Source: Asterella californica (lineage: Eukaryota; Streptophyta; Marchantiopsida; Marchantiales; Aytoniaceae). From it: 64,000 nt of DNA. The stretch covers positions 14,788,001 to 14,852,000 of the forward strand of contig JAYKYS010000004.1 in assembly GCA_036924285.1 (NCBI GenBank). The letters run 5' to 3'. Within the stretch, counting starts at the first letter, position 1. Each line of letters opens with the position of its first letter. Below, in pieces: positions 1-11,869 of the stretch. The notes beneath the pieces are model-generated. The model saw nothing but the letters and a program-made list of their open reading frames with translations, searched no databases and had not been told where the DNA came from. A program made the translations under genes and the position numbers.

Positions 1-665
1 GGAAAACTCCAAACGGCTTGTTTGGAGTCCCGTTGGATTCAAGGTAGCTAGATCTACCTACCAGAGAAGACAGATCTCAGATCAGACGATCCGTTTGGAC
101 AGTGTGCGCGGTTTCACGTCATAAGGAAGAGTTTTTGAAAGTTCGATCACCTGCGGTCAAAAATTGGTGATATCTCGGCAGTCGAGAGTCAGATCTGATA
201 GTTCTTAGGGCCAACGGAGTCAAGGAGGAAGACCTTATCGACATCTGAAGACCGTTTGATGAAAGAAGAAAGTTTTCAGATAGACTTTTTCGGTTCCTTC
301 ACTATGGTTTTCGTCCTTTTGAGTTCGTTAGAGTTCTAGTTGGTTATGTACAGCTTGTGGTAGTTAGCTTTAGCTAAGGGCTTGTACATGGACGTTGTTT
401 GGACTTGGGTTTGAATCATGTGATGCTTGTGCAACTCTTTTTGTTAGCAAAGAGATATTTCTCTTGCTTTGAGATACGCTTTGGTATTTTTGGGCCTATG
501 TTGAGGTTCAAGAGATCGTTTTAGAGGAGCTGGTGCAGATTACAGAGCGCTCAGTTTTGTTTCTCTTTGTTTTTCTTTGTCTTGTCTTTGTTCGACACGC
601 TACATCTCCTCAGTCAAGAACTTCATGTTTTCTTGGACAACCTTCATGTAAAATCCGATACGACA
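1..665 (+). repeat. Dispersed repeat F, copy 1
   Basis: This stretch matches the reverse complement of about 32120-32880 along its whole length, so the window holds two inverted copies. Shared blocks include the segment around 310-520 (mirrored at about 32370-32570) and the segment around 605-660 (mirrored at about 32110-32180). I find no long reading frame. In the other copy the equivalent of 590-610 looks like a 3' splice site followed by a short open exon, so F may be the leader and first exons of a transposon gene. The copy runs off the left window edge. Family unknown. Confidence 0.6.
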
Positions 666-689
666 TCGTGTGAACCCTCTGCTTACTAC

Positions 690-1516
690 AGCTGAATCTC
701 CACCGGAACCTACGTGGACCTCCGTGATGACAACCCTCGTGTCAAATCGTGAACACTAAGCTCTAACCAGAGCGTCGAAACCTCATCACCATACGTGACG
801 TCAACATGCCTAACCCGGCTCCTATTGAGCTCACCTATCTCCTACTAGGACGGTCAAGGTAAAGACAACTTGTATCTACCATCACCACATGCAACCTCTC
901 ACGGTCTGTTGGTCGCAAGTCCGACCTCACCGTGAGAGAAATAGAGATAGTATAGCATGTCCACAACTCTAATCTCACTACCGACAACACACTAGAGTGA
1001 ACTCACTCCGAGATCAAGCGCCGACACAAGCAAATGCGACACACAAACAATAAGTAGAATATGGAGAGATTTCAACCACAAGAAGTCTAAACGATAACAC
1101 TCCACACTCAAACATGCACAAAAAATATTCCCAACCTCACCTAAACTGACTCCTCCTCTTTGGTGACCACATGCACAATATATGACCACCAATTGTCATA
1201 ACTTGTACCTAAGGTCACTAACTAGATGTCCACATCTCTAATAACTCCAAAAGTATCTATGTGGTAGCTCTATTAGCTCACCCAAGACAATTGTCATCAA
1301 CTATCTCCATACACGTCTCTACGATATAGACAAACGCTACCACAACGACACTATGGGATTGCCCTACCACTCCTCTAGGAACTGCGAAAAGGTCTCTTAC
1401 TATCTTAAACAAGTCCATAAATACTTGCACATATCCCTAGAAGACACCAAGAGCTATTGATCTAGTGATAAAGTCAAAGCTAAGAGCTAGTAGTTAAGCA
1501 CATTCTTCAGGAATAG
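690..1516 (-). mobile_element. Family B leader and gag-start remnant
   Basis: This segment aligns in the same orientation with 23500-24344, the untranslated leader and extreme gag start of the B element. The stretch around 820-945 is nearly colinear with 23630-23750. It has no usable reading frame. It lies directly against the LTR piece at 1517, as expected for the 5' end of a minus-strand family B element. Gag is lost beyond about 690, where repeat F begins. Confidence 0.65.
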
Positions 1517-2212
1517 TGTTGGGATGGGTGACTTTGTTTTATTCACTCTAACACCACTGAAATTGGGCTTAGCTCACGCACATCAGCAAGCTAGCTTGCT
1601 GACTCAGGCTCGGACTCCGTCTCCGTCTCTGCACTCACGCACCTCTGCTCCTCAAAGTCTCTAAACGCGCTCCACACTGCAACACTCCCGCTCACTCTCC
1701 ACTCCACTCCGCTCAGAGTAGAGTAGAAACTTGATCCAAACGCGTATAGAAAAGAAACACACACAAACAGCAACTTCGAAGGTCAGAAACAAACTCTACA
1801 AGGTCAAAATTTGTCAAATGTGCGTACGCAGACAAGTTTACGTCAGATTTTGACCACCCGTGACCTTCTTTTTCTTGTAACTCCTCCAGTCCTTCAGCAA
1901 ATCGGATGATTTTTGATGCGTTGGAATCATCTTCTCAGCGCGCACTTACTGCACTCCTCACCACCAGAAATTGCCGACCCACGCTTACCGGACGTCCATC
2001 GACGCACATCTGTCGATCTCAAATTGATCTTAAAAAATTTGTGTGACGAGAAATTTCAGCAACGCTTCCGCACTACCTCATCACAAATTCAACCAAGAAC
2101 ATGTCCAAACACTACAAATCCATCAACAATCAACCACATGACCAAAATAAAAACACTCCACGCACGTGTGCACGCACAAATCAATGGTACCAACAATCTG
2201 TCCACTCTAGAG
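1517..2212 (-). repeat. Truncated family B LTR
   Basis: It begins at TGTTGGGATGGG, the same terminus as the B LTR at 24345 and the D LTR at 30216 (on the minus strand this is the LTR 3' end). Similarity to the D LTR continues to about 2212. The last roughly 300 bp, which should end in TGACGTGACA, are missing. It joins plus-strand family B coding sequence at about 2213, so the junction is rearranged. Confidence 0.65.
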
Positions 2213-3060
2213 AGGTGGTTCAACGAGAGGCGGTAGATGTGACCATGAAGTCGAGGATTAGGACAATTACCAATGGTAGTTGGCAAGCGGCCGCTTCCAG
2301 GTAGATGAGTTACCAGCTAGGCCGGCGATTGACCTCGCTGGTTTGGCATCATGTGTGGTGTTGTTGGACAACAGAAGTGGTATATTCGGTTTGGTGACAT
2401 CTACATGGAAGATGTATTGTTAGACTCTGGAGTCCAACCATTGATGTTGGGAAAAGCGACGTGCATTGATTTGGATCTGAGAAAGTCCGAGGTGGAGAGT
2501 TGTCCATTCCAGCTGCAGACATCTCTAGGAGGATCAAGGGGTACATCTCTACGCATGACAAGCAAGATGCTTACGGTGAGAATTTGACCAGATCATCTCA
2601 CATATGGCTCTATGGTGAAGGCCAAGGTCATGGTTACGCCGCGGAGTCTTATGAGTATTGGTTGGAGGTGTTGTGTTATATCTTATGGAGTTCGTGATCG
2701 ACTATTGAGCAGAGACAACATCTTATAGACCAGGTTGGCAATCCGGTGAGAGACGAGTGAGCCGCTTACCAGTACGGTTCAGTGCTAGAGTTGAGACAAC
2801 GGAGTCTACACCAGGGATGATGGTATCTGTTGCAGGGTTCAGTTCGATCATCACTTGATCGGACGAGTTGTTAGAGGGTAATGTCCATGCGGAGGATACT
2901 CCGGTCTTTGAGGAGGTGAGAGACATGTCTATCATGACTACGGTAGTATCATCTACCTTGGATGTTCCACTCTGGAGTTCGAGTGGAGAGTTGCAGCAAT
3001 ATGCTGATCGGTTGGTGCAGCAGGTTTGGAGTGAAGTCTTTATACCGCCAGTAGAGAAAT
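2213..3060 (+). pseudogene. Decayed gag-linker and retropepsin of family B copy A
   Basis: Short frames spell the protease region of family B. The catalytic motif survives as L-L-D-S-G-V-Q around 2418, followed by the same downstream blocks as in the B copy near 21370-20800. Several stops and frameshifts break it. The upstream boundary is the junction with an oppositely oriented LTR at about 2213. In intact family members this domain would be an aspartic protease that cleaves the polyprotein. It is not functional here. Confidence 0.7.
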
Positions 3061-3089
3061 AGAGGGTTGTTCATACTACTGGTCTTGTT

Positions 3090-4336
3090 ATCTCATCATC
3101 GTTGGATACGATTCTCATTGTATGGCAGTATTCAGAGAAGAGTGTGTGTGTGCTGGATCTATTTAGAGAGATCAATACATATTTGGCTGTGGTACTGCAA
3201 GCATACATACGAGTACATCGATACTTGTATGTGGAGAGAGATGATATTACGAGACGCATCTCATTACGTCATGTGGTATGCTTGGTGCAGAGATATCCTG
3301 AGTTGTTGTCTATATCAGTCGTCGGAGAATACCAGCAAGCATTATAGTCAGATATTTTACTGTTGAGGACGCAGGATCTCACGTTTGTTGACATCATTCA
3401 CTTGGTGATAGCCGGGTGGTCATGTCAAGGTCACATGCGTGCTGGGAGAGATAAGGGTTTACATGATCCGTGATCTAGTATGTTTTGAGAAATGTTACAG
3501 ATCTTATGACATCTCTAGATGCATCAGGTGGATTCTTCTACGTACATCTTGAAGAACATTCTTTTGTTGGGTGATGCTCGTACACAGATGATGACGAGTG
3601 TGCACCAAGTGCGATCCTGGGTTGGATCGGCAGTGCTGTTGAATGCAGCAAGAGGAGATCTTGTGCATATCATCCAAGATTGTGGTGGACGAACTTATTA
3701 TCGAGAGAGGTGCTTAAACGCGCACATGATGAAGTGAGATGACCCGTGTACCTCACGGTTGTTGACATCTTGGATGCAAGACAACGATCTCAAGTAGTGA
3801 GAGTCGTCAAAAGGTCATCCATGGCAGTGGTGAACCTAATGAGACGACTCATGGCAGCGTTGCCCACTTTGGTGAACTTTCCAACATCACATGCTTACAA
3901 AGATGGAGGACCTGGGCTTGTGTGTGGTGTCCAATTACGGCAGTTGGTGGAGTCCAATACCGATGAGAGAGAGCGAGCGATGGATTTCTCTACGGGTTGA
4001 CGGCAGTAGCTTCGATGTCAGAGGTTTCACATCGTCAGGTGTTGGATCAAGCAATGGACTTGAACTGCTTGACGTGGATTGTTAGTCTTGGATTGGCTGA
4101 GCAGCGTCAGATGCGATCGACGGATGTTACTGCTTGGACACTTTTGAGCTCTTTATCTATAGGGTCGGTGGAGACAAAGGTTAAGAGGTGAGACGTGTGA
4201 AGTTCGTCATCCTAGGACATCATGGGATGCAATAGGAAAGAGTGTGGAGTTTGCAGCGAGGACTACAAGAGTTTTTTGCACATTGGAGGTTGTTGGTGGT
4301 GAGCAGAAGGAAACAGCTCCAGAAGTTGCAAGATAG
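3090..4336 (+). pseudogene. Decayed C5 DNA methyltransferase domain of family B copy A
   Basis: Broken frames at 3102-3347, 3519-3737 and 3746-4191 match the methyltransferase of the B copy motif by motif. The motif I region is at 3145-3220. A motif IV relic with Gly-Trp-Ser-Cys-Gln (Ser where B has Pro) is near 3410-3430. The former E-N-V block (now K-N-I) is near 3550. The R-E-R-A-M block is near 3970 and the motif X relic near 4030. Stops and indels remove activity. The coding frame ends in a TAG at 4334-4336, exactly where the B copy has one. This shows that the methyltransferase was already part of the family when this much older copy inserted. Confidence 0.8.
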
Positions 4337-5870
4337 CGGTCAACGACTCTGTCTTCAGTCTCTAGCGTGGTGATAGATGATACTTGGGAGCTAGAGATTG
4401 GACCCAAGCTTATAGGAGAGGAGAGACGAAGAGTTCAAAGATTCTTGAAGAGCCACAGGAATTGTTTTACCTTCAGTATGAAGGATTCATGTACCTTGAA
4501 GGGACCAAGTATACGAATCGATTTGGTTAGTGACTTTGAGAACTCTTTTACTCTCATCACTGATCACCAGCCTCTCAAGTGATTAATGAAGTCCGACAAG
4601 CTTGCACGATGGACTCTGATCTTACATGACTTCCAAGTAGTGCATAGACCTAGAGTTGCAAACCTAGATGCCGATGGATTGAGTCGCAACCCATGCACGA
4701 GTCAGCAGGATCAGACTAGAGCTCGATGACATGACGAGATTGATGAGGAGATGATGCTAGGGTGGCATGCATCTGTATTTTCTTTGTGTGTTGATCGTGA
4801 ACTCTAGTATGGAGGACTAGGTCGTATCTTTCTCAGATCAGAAAATAGATGGTGAGCTCCGGATCTTGAGAGTGGAGATGATGTTCCAGATTAGTGAGAT
4901 ATCCATGACGATGTGACAGTAATGAAGTAGACAGTAATGGAGTAGTTCCAAGGAGCAAGATCGTGTCCTCCAACGAGCGCAGAGATTTTGACGAGAAGGA
5001 CGACATGTACTTCGAGTGTGAGATGATGAGAGTATACGGATAGTGTCACATCCATCACATAGGGCATTGTTAGTACGACATGTTCATGAGGAGTATCGTA
5101 CGCATAGCTTACTCCAAAGATTGTATTGGTGGCGTGGTATGCACATCGATGTGTATCAGTTTGTCGCACGATGTGTGGTTTATGATCGAGTACGAGCAAC
5201 ATTTAATGCTTCTACTCCATAGTTACATCCCTTACCGATTATGGGATTGAGCTATCATTGGAGTTTGGATTTTGCGGAATCCTAACCATTGACCGTACAT
5301 CACCACCAGTATGTGTCGGTGCTGATGGAGCACTTCTCCAAGTGGATTGAGTTGATGGTATTACCAGACAAGGCGAGTGAGAGGACATCATATGCGTTCT
5401 TATATCGAGTGTTGAGTCATTTTGAAGCGCCAGCCAAAGTGCTGACGGACCAAGGTACAGAGTTTCTTGGTGAATTTCAGGCTTTGTGTGATCAGGCGCT
5501 GATTGATCATCAGACTACATCTCGAGATCATCCTCAAGCGGATGGTTCGATGGAGAGGTTTGTTCAAACGATGAAGAGAGGATTGCGCAAGTATGGTTTG
5601 CAGAAAGACAACTTGGGAGATTGAGATGTGCAATTACCGTGGTTGGCTATGCGTTACCGATTTAGTCAACAAGCGTCTTTGGCTTCCTTCTCACAATATT
5701 TTCTATTGTTGAGATCCAGATCTATCTTCGGTCATTCGTCGTGATTCTGCTGAGGTGCTGTGACCGCAGGATGCATGATTTTACGAGTGCGGGAGGTGTT
5801 ACCTTCTGAAGTACTCATGTTAGAGGACCGTTGTCGTAGGGCATGAAATGTGGTCTAGGAATACACGGGG
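4337..5870 (+). pseudogene. Decayed pol of family B copy A, RT core deleted
   Basis: The RT N-terminal extension runs to about 4537 and then jumps directly to the RNase H block (T-L-I-T-D-H-Q-P-L-K). About 1 kb holding all RT palm motifs is therefore missing relative to B. Integrase follows. The open stretch 5289-5624 holds the second Asp (L-T-D-Q-G-T-E-F) and the region of the catalytic Glu. Stops often sit where B has Trp (for example TGG to TGA near 5622). Similarity fades at about 5870 inside the segment before the PHD finger. It is a dead copy. Confidence 0.8.
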
Positions 5871-7483
5871 TATCTGGTTGTGGAGAGATACAACAGGATC
5901 TACGACCTAGCCGATGAAAACTTACGCTCTCACTATTTAATCTATCAGTCTTTTGTCTTGGTTACTATCGATCTAACCTGACCCAAGTGCAACACGTGTG
6001 CATCGCACAAACGACTCAGAGCTCGATCCCATTTTAGGTAAAAGCAGAGCTCATACACGGTACATGTCTGCTTTAGATCCCAAGCACTTTTCATACAATC
6101 TTTCAGCAATATCCGCTTCGCTATTTCTTCTCGACAAACTACCTAAATGCTAAACTCTGGCCTTCTATTGTTCGCTGATACGAGCTTCGTTCAAGAAGAT
6201 GTCCACAGCAAAGGAAAGCCTACTACACAAGCTTCCGAACGATACAAGGCATATCGGCAGCAAACAACCAGAAAACTCGAGGCGTGACTCCGAAGATAAC
6301 GGTACCTCAGCTTCAGCAAGACGTGGCACCTCCATTGAACGTGGTCGCCGTACCAATCTCACAATACAGCCCCCTTGTTATCCATGCAACACCTCCAAGA
6401 AGCCCACCTCCAATCTTCAAGTCGTTTTGTTCAACACCAACCAAGAGATGTAGGCGAAATCTCTCTACGTTTTTCTCGTCACGTCGTAAACTGAACTTTG
6501 ACAACCTCGTGCTCCTACCTCGATCATCCAATTGGGCTCAAACTTCACAGGAAAACCCCTCTGACCCTTCTCTACTACTGTATGAAATTTCGGTCTCAGA
6601 TCTCAAACCAACTGTCCGCAATGGATCAAGCCACCCGCCTGTACTAACCTAAGAGTTTTACAGATCTCGATGACTAAAATCCTAGATCTCTACACATACT
6701 CTTACCCAAATGAGCTGAAATTTCACATGTGACTAGCTGATAGGGCACAATCTCATCCTGGAAAGTTTCACTCAGAGATCCAATCCCATGTGCACGGAGC
6801 AACTTAAACTTTGAATCCAAAGAAAACGGATTTACTCATATCTCTCAACTGTAACAGCCAACTTCAATTGACCATTTCGAGAGCAAATCCAACCCAAATG
6901 TAGGATTGTTTTTACATCAATGTAACCATCACGGAGTGAACTACTCGATCCCCTTGATAGCTCCTAAAGATCATCTCTCAAACTCTCGGATCACTCGAAA
7001 ACGTGGTTTGGAGTACCGATTTGATCCCCCTAACTTTGAACGTCCATCACTCTCTCCTCAGAACTCTAAATCGGCCGATCTTTGTCTCCAGAGTGTAGCC
7101 CGGCTCGAGAGCTTTCCAACAAGACCACTCACTCCTCGAATGACCTCCGGGAAGACCTCCAAAACCCTAATGTCGTCTGCAGATCTTGAATGGAGTTGAT
7201 TGATCGAAAGTAGACCAATAAGAAAAGAGATCTGAAAACCACTTTTTTCCTTACTTGGTACCCTAGAACCAACTACAACCCTAATACTCTCTCACACCTT
7301 CAAGGCGTCGGCCTGAACCTTAGGGTAATCACTCTCGTCAAACTATAGAGATCATACTTAACACTTAAGATTCAATACAAAGTCAAGATAACGACCCTGA
7401 ACCGATCTGCGATGAAAGATACTACAAAAGAGAATGGAGAAGCCATCACTTGATTACAGTACTCCTCGCCAAAGGACTGTCCT
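5871..7483 (-). repeat. Probable R/U5 part of an inverted family C-like LTR
   Basis: There is no convincing gene. The segment joins seamlessly to the inverted family C U3 at 7484-7809, and its general character (short phrases such as 'tactcatatctctcaa', also typical of family C LTRs) suggests the rest of a divergent LTR. I cannot align it to the other LTRs of the window or fix its left end. The short frames at 6199-6453, 6284-6652 and 6906-7199 resemble nothing I know. Confidence 0.35.
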
Positions 7484-7809
7484 TTTGTGCCCTAAACTAC
7501 CTGGTAACTTATCTACACTCATAGGCTATCACGTCAAGCCCTCTAGAGTACCAGCGTAAAACTTAAACTATCTAAAATGACACGCAGCCCCGAAAAATAA
7601 CTTAAATCAGCTAGAAAGCGTGCATGGACGACACGCAAATACAACCCATGAGCTTAAACCTTATCAACATGGTAATCAACCTACTAAGACTCAAAATACA
7701 TAACATCTTCCAAAAATGGACTTCTCTGAGGTCTTAACTTCACTCAGAGAGACTAACGCCTGACAGAGAAGTGAATCATTTACTATGTGAAATGATTCAC
7801 ATCACGACA
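7484..7809 (-). repeat. Inverted family C LTR U3
   Basis: It is nearly identical to the reverse complement of 27791-28120, the U3 of the C1 3' LTR. It includes the terminal TGTCGTGATGTGAATC, which lies at 7794-7809 on the minus strand. It is followed at 7810-7813 by ACGT, the same four bases that follow the C1 3' LTR at 29109-29112. It is therefore the detached and inverted U3 end of a family C insertion. Confidence 0.75.
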
Positions 7810-8780
7810 ACGTGGAAGGGTTTGTTCCAACACTTGGAGGGATCGTCAATGGACGATTATCATGAGTTCTGGCGAGACTACAGTGTGGAGATTGAGTTGT
7901 GGAGACAACATTGATCTCCCACTACGTTTTCATCACTCTATTGGTGCAGTTTCATGAAGCATAGCACCTACGAGTTAAGATGCCAGTAGTAGTGATACAT
8001 CCACAGATGACGAAGTACATACTATCGGCGGTGCGTCCACTAGTAGTGGAACATGTGGTAGTGTGAGCGAGATACCACCAGGTTTAACCCTGTGGTTTAG
8101 TTCTTCCAGTGTTTGAGGAAGAACTATCAAGGTGTGCGGACCAACAAGTTGAGGAATCTGGAGGAGACTGGAGAGAGCCTACGCGAGACGTTTACTAGCA
8201 TGAGGCGGTTTATCAGCGTTACCCAAGGGGTGACGGAAGCACAAGCAGTCCAGTTTTGATATGAGATACTAGATCGGGAGCTGCGTAGGAGAGTTAGAGA
8301 TGTCACTCTCCTTAGAGACACCGCTCCGACATTAGCGGTTGTCTTTGGTTTGGCTGAGCGAATTGAGCTCAACATGGTGGAGGAGAGGGTGGTGGTTGTT
8401 GAGTTCAGCAAGGAGACACAACATGAGGCGACCACCTCTTCTCGAGGATCACAGACTATGTAACAGCGTGGTGGTGGTGGTGGTAAGGATCGTGTGGAGT
8501 AGTCACGATCCCAAGGAGGTGTTGGAGGATATGATGGATAGAAGCCCATGCCATCCTTCTCTACTCAGCAGCAAGTGGGTCCTTGTTGGACGTGTGACAA
8601 TCCTCATCAGCAAAAGGACAACCTAGACAATGTGAGCATTGCGGACAACCTGGTCATAGTAGTGATCGTTGTTTTGATCTCCATCCCGAGCTACGACAAG
8701 AGAAGATTGATCGTGGACGAGGTAGAGGAGCTCAGAGAGGCCGTGGTGGTCGAGCTGGAGATAGAGATCTAGCACTTGGG
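7810..8780 (+). pseudogene. Gag of split family B element (part E)
   Basis: It aligns with B gag, which is read on the minus strand around 23220-22250. It starts mid-gag at the ACGT shared with 29109. Recognisable blocks are the aromatic-rich capsid segment near 7820-7910, the second gag segment at about 8100-8400, and two zinc-knuckle relics near 8575-8690. The second knuckle has Gln where the B copy has a TGA stop. Frameshifts and stops abound. In an intact element this would be the nucleocapsid and capsid precursor. Confidence 0.75.
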
Positions 8781-9842
8781 AGAGGACCGGTCGGTCCATC
8801 GCTTGCTATGACGTCTGAAGCAGGTATGGCTGCTCGAATTGAGCAGTTGAGGCAAAGAATAGCTAGTATGGCTATGACTCAGCAGAGATCTGGTGGAACA
8901 TAAGCTTCCACGTCTTATGGAGGAGAATGAGGTGACTTCGACTTCATGGCTGGTGTGGTGTAGATTGAGACATCTACGGCAGTGACTCGAGGTGCAGTAC
9001 GTGTCTCTGAGCCACGAGTTGTGTTGGTGGAGTTGGATCTACAACGCGGGGAGACGGATAGACAGGTCAAGCTTCCTCAGTCCTTCACGTTATCGGAGGC
9101 GTTGAGGACCACGTCTATGCTTCCTAAATGGTCCAACGATGATGCCGTGGAGTTAGAGATATCGATATCCAAGAGCAGAGGTGATGCAAGTAAACCCTCG
9201 ACGTTTGTAGATGCGATGTCAAATCCGATGTTGGGGGCAGCTACAGCAGCTTTGCGAGTCCTAGTATTTTCAGCCATAGATATGAGAGCTTTGGGAGTCA
9301 GCTTGGCTCCAGTGTTCCAATTGGCTGTCACGCTCAAGGAGAGCGAGGATGTTGTTACCTCTAGTGTTGAGGTGGTTCAGCACGAGACGATAGATGTGTC
9401 CATGGAGTCGAAGATCATGACAGCTACCAGTGGTACTTGGCAAGCAGCGACTGCTAGGTTAGATGAGTTACCAGCTAGGCCGGTGATTCACCGTGCTGGA
9501 TTAGCACCAGGTGTGATGTTGTTGGACAACAGAAGTGGTATCTTCTGTTTGGTGGCACCTTCAAGTAAGGTGTATCGACCATAGAAAGTCTTGTTAGACT
9601 CTGGAGCCCAACTGTTGATGTCGAGAAAGGCGGCGTGTATTGGTTTGGGTCTGAGGACGTCCGAGATGGAGAGATGTCCATTCCAGTTACAGATATCTCT
9701 AGAGGGATCAGGAAGTACAGCTCTACACATGACATGCGAGATGCTAACGGTGAGAGTTCGACCAGATCATTCCACGGATGGCTCCATGGTGAAGGCCAAG
9801 GCCATCATTACGACCGCGGAGTCCTATGATGTATTGGTTGGA
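8781..9842 (+). pseudogene. Gag-linker and retropepsin of part E
   Basis: An open stretch (8982-9584) matches the linker between gag and protease of B. The retropepsin active-site block Leu-Asp-Ser-Gly-Ala-Gln follows at about 9594-9612 after an in-frame TAG. The conserved V-L-V-G-G end of the protease lies near 9830. About 500 bp between protease and methyltransferase are missing relative to B, with the join at about 9843. Confidence 0.75.
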
Positions 9843-10179
9843 GGTGAATATAGATGTGTACAGATATAGAGGAAGAGGAAGATATATGTGTACAAGAGCT
9901 GTTTGGAGAGATCAGCACAAGTTTGGCTGTAGTATTGCAAGCAGGCATACAAGTACAACGATACTTGTATGTGGAGAGAGATGAGGTTGCAAGACGCATC
10001 TCATTGCGACATATAGCACGTTTGGTGCAGAGATATCTTGAGTTGTTATCCATATCAGCCGTTAGAGAATACCAGCAAGCATTACCCGTCAGATATTTCG
10101 CTGCTGAGGGCGCATGATCTCACGTTTGTTGACACCATTCACTTGGTGATAACCGGATGGCCATGTCAAGATCACACGT
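9843..10179 (+). pseudogene. N-terminal methyltransferase fragment of part E
   Basis: The open stretch 9854-10117 carries motif I in one uninterrupted frame (E-L-F-G-E-I-S-T), then the Y-V-E-R-D block. The motif IV region (G-W-P-C-Q) lies just downstream near 10150-10168 in a shifted frame. The copy is cut at 10179 by a family C LTR. Unlike the B copy, motif I has no frameshift here, so the B frameshift is a private mutation. Confidence 0.8.
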
Positions 10180-11800
10180 TGTCGTGTTGTGAGACGTCTC
10201 ACATGTGAATTCAGTACCAAACGTGTGTTGTGTTTTCTTTGTGTTCCGCGAACCTTTCGTGTAGCTCGCATAAGAGCGTATTAGGTGTCATATTGACAAA
10301 GATCTAGATGTGAGATTGCACGATAACAAGATGTGTCGACTCAGTGATCCATGAACATTCGCGTGAATGACTCTTGTTGAAAACCTTAGGTATAAGATAG
10401 TGGGTCGAGGGTTCGTGAGGCATTCCTCCTTAGGTGGATTTCATGAGTGTGTCTTAGTGTCTTACGTGATAAGTGAGGAACTGCAAGAGTTGTATTTATG
10501 GATGGAAAACTAAATCGAGTTCTAAATCTTTCATTTTCGAACCGTTTCATATCAAGCTTCATTGCATCCACCGCGATCATTTTCGACAGTGGTTTGTCGC
10601 CTACTTTGGAGAAGAGTTCATGGGGAGGATGATGGACTCACCTACTCCGGTGATTTTACCAATTATCACGTACGGAGAGAACTGGGACCTGACAGTGTAT
10701 ATCTTACTTTGACGAAGGGGTGAATGGACCTGAACTATCCAGCCAACGTCCCTTTCAACGTCGGATGGATATTCGATGTCACTGTCAACTAAAGATCAAT
10801 CATCGTGCGTGGATCACGAGGGCTATGAACTCCTATTGGTCCATTTTTATCTTTTGTAAAACTCTAAATTTAGAAACAGAGCTCTAGAGTGGATTTCGAG
10901 CAATTGGTGAGTGTACTGCAAAATCTGAGAGCACAGAGAGATAGAGCTCGTCAAGCCAAGCACTGTCAGTGAAATTCTTGATCGATTTCGATCAATAAAC
11001 AAGGAGTTATGCCCAATTGAAGTTGGGATTGTGCCAAAACTGCATCACTTTTGTTGATTTTGGGGTTTTGAGTGCCAATTGCAGCAGAATTGAGGAAATC
11101 GCTTCAAACCTTCGTGGTTGCGTTCAGTGTCAGCCGCGCTACGACTGTCAAAAAAGTTTCAAGTGATTTGAGTTACTGAGTAATTCAGGGCGACCGCTGA
11201 AGTAGAGGGGGTCCGAAAAGCTCTCAATCTAGAACAGCAACTTTAGAGAGCGAGATCTGGAGTTCTGTGTGGAATCAGGAGGCCCAACTTCACAGGAGTG
11301 TTCAGCAAGCTGTGTACTGCAAATCCTGTAAGAATTTCCTAAAGTGATCGAGCCAATTCTTTGTTCTAGGTCAAAACAGCTGTCTGGGTACCAGAAATTG
11401 CCGTAATTTCTCTACTCAGAAAGTTTCTACTCATATCTTAGTGCTCTGAATTGATCTGAAGCTGAAACTTCGTATGTGTATCCAGTAGGACCTTATTGAC
11501 ATGTAGGAGGAGTTCTGAAGTCTGAACCTTTACATATTTCTCAATCTTGAGTGTAAAAGTTCGCCATCTGATCTTATCATTGCTAGTTAAGTCTGAACTT
11601 TACTTCCTGAACATATCAGAAGAGCCAAGAGACTTGTATGAGCGTTTTTCAGTATCACCTTGTAACCTGAAGCCTATCCTTTGAGCAAACCAGCCACGGC
11701 CAGGAGTCTAGTGCTTCTCTAAGTAGACTGAACACAGCCTTCAAGCTCATATCACAGCCAGAAGGTTCCGTCTTTCCCGAGGAAAACTCTCAACTCTACA
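10180..11800 (+). repeat. C1 5' LTR, chimeric
   Basis: It starts TGTCGTGTTGTG and ends CAACTCTACA. The last 974 bp (10827-11800) match 28128-29108 of the 3' LTR closely. The first roughly 647 bp have no counterpart in that LTR, whose U3 is only about 337 bp. The missing matching U3 is the inverted piece at 7484-7809. The upstream U3 probably came from a second, related LTR during an inversion. No gene is seen inside. Confidence 0.7.
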
Positions 11801-11869
11801 TCTGGTGCTTCCACTGAGAGCTCTTGGGGTGATTGATTGAGAAGGTTGAGTTTACTACAAGGAGAGAAG

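Noticed and set aside
3071..3366. A small Cys/Trp-rich plus-strand protein at 3067-3366
   Set aside because: It is the methyltransferase motif I region read in the wrong frame.
6199..7199. Short plus-strand frames between copy A and part E
   Set aside because: Their composition and the surrounding LTR-like sequence suggest chance frames, with no conserved motif.
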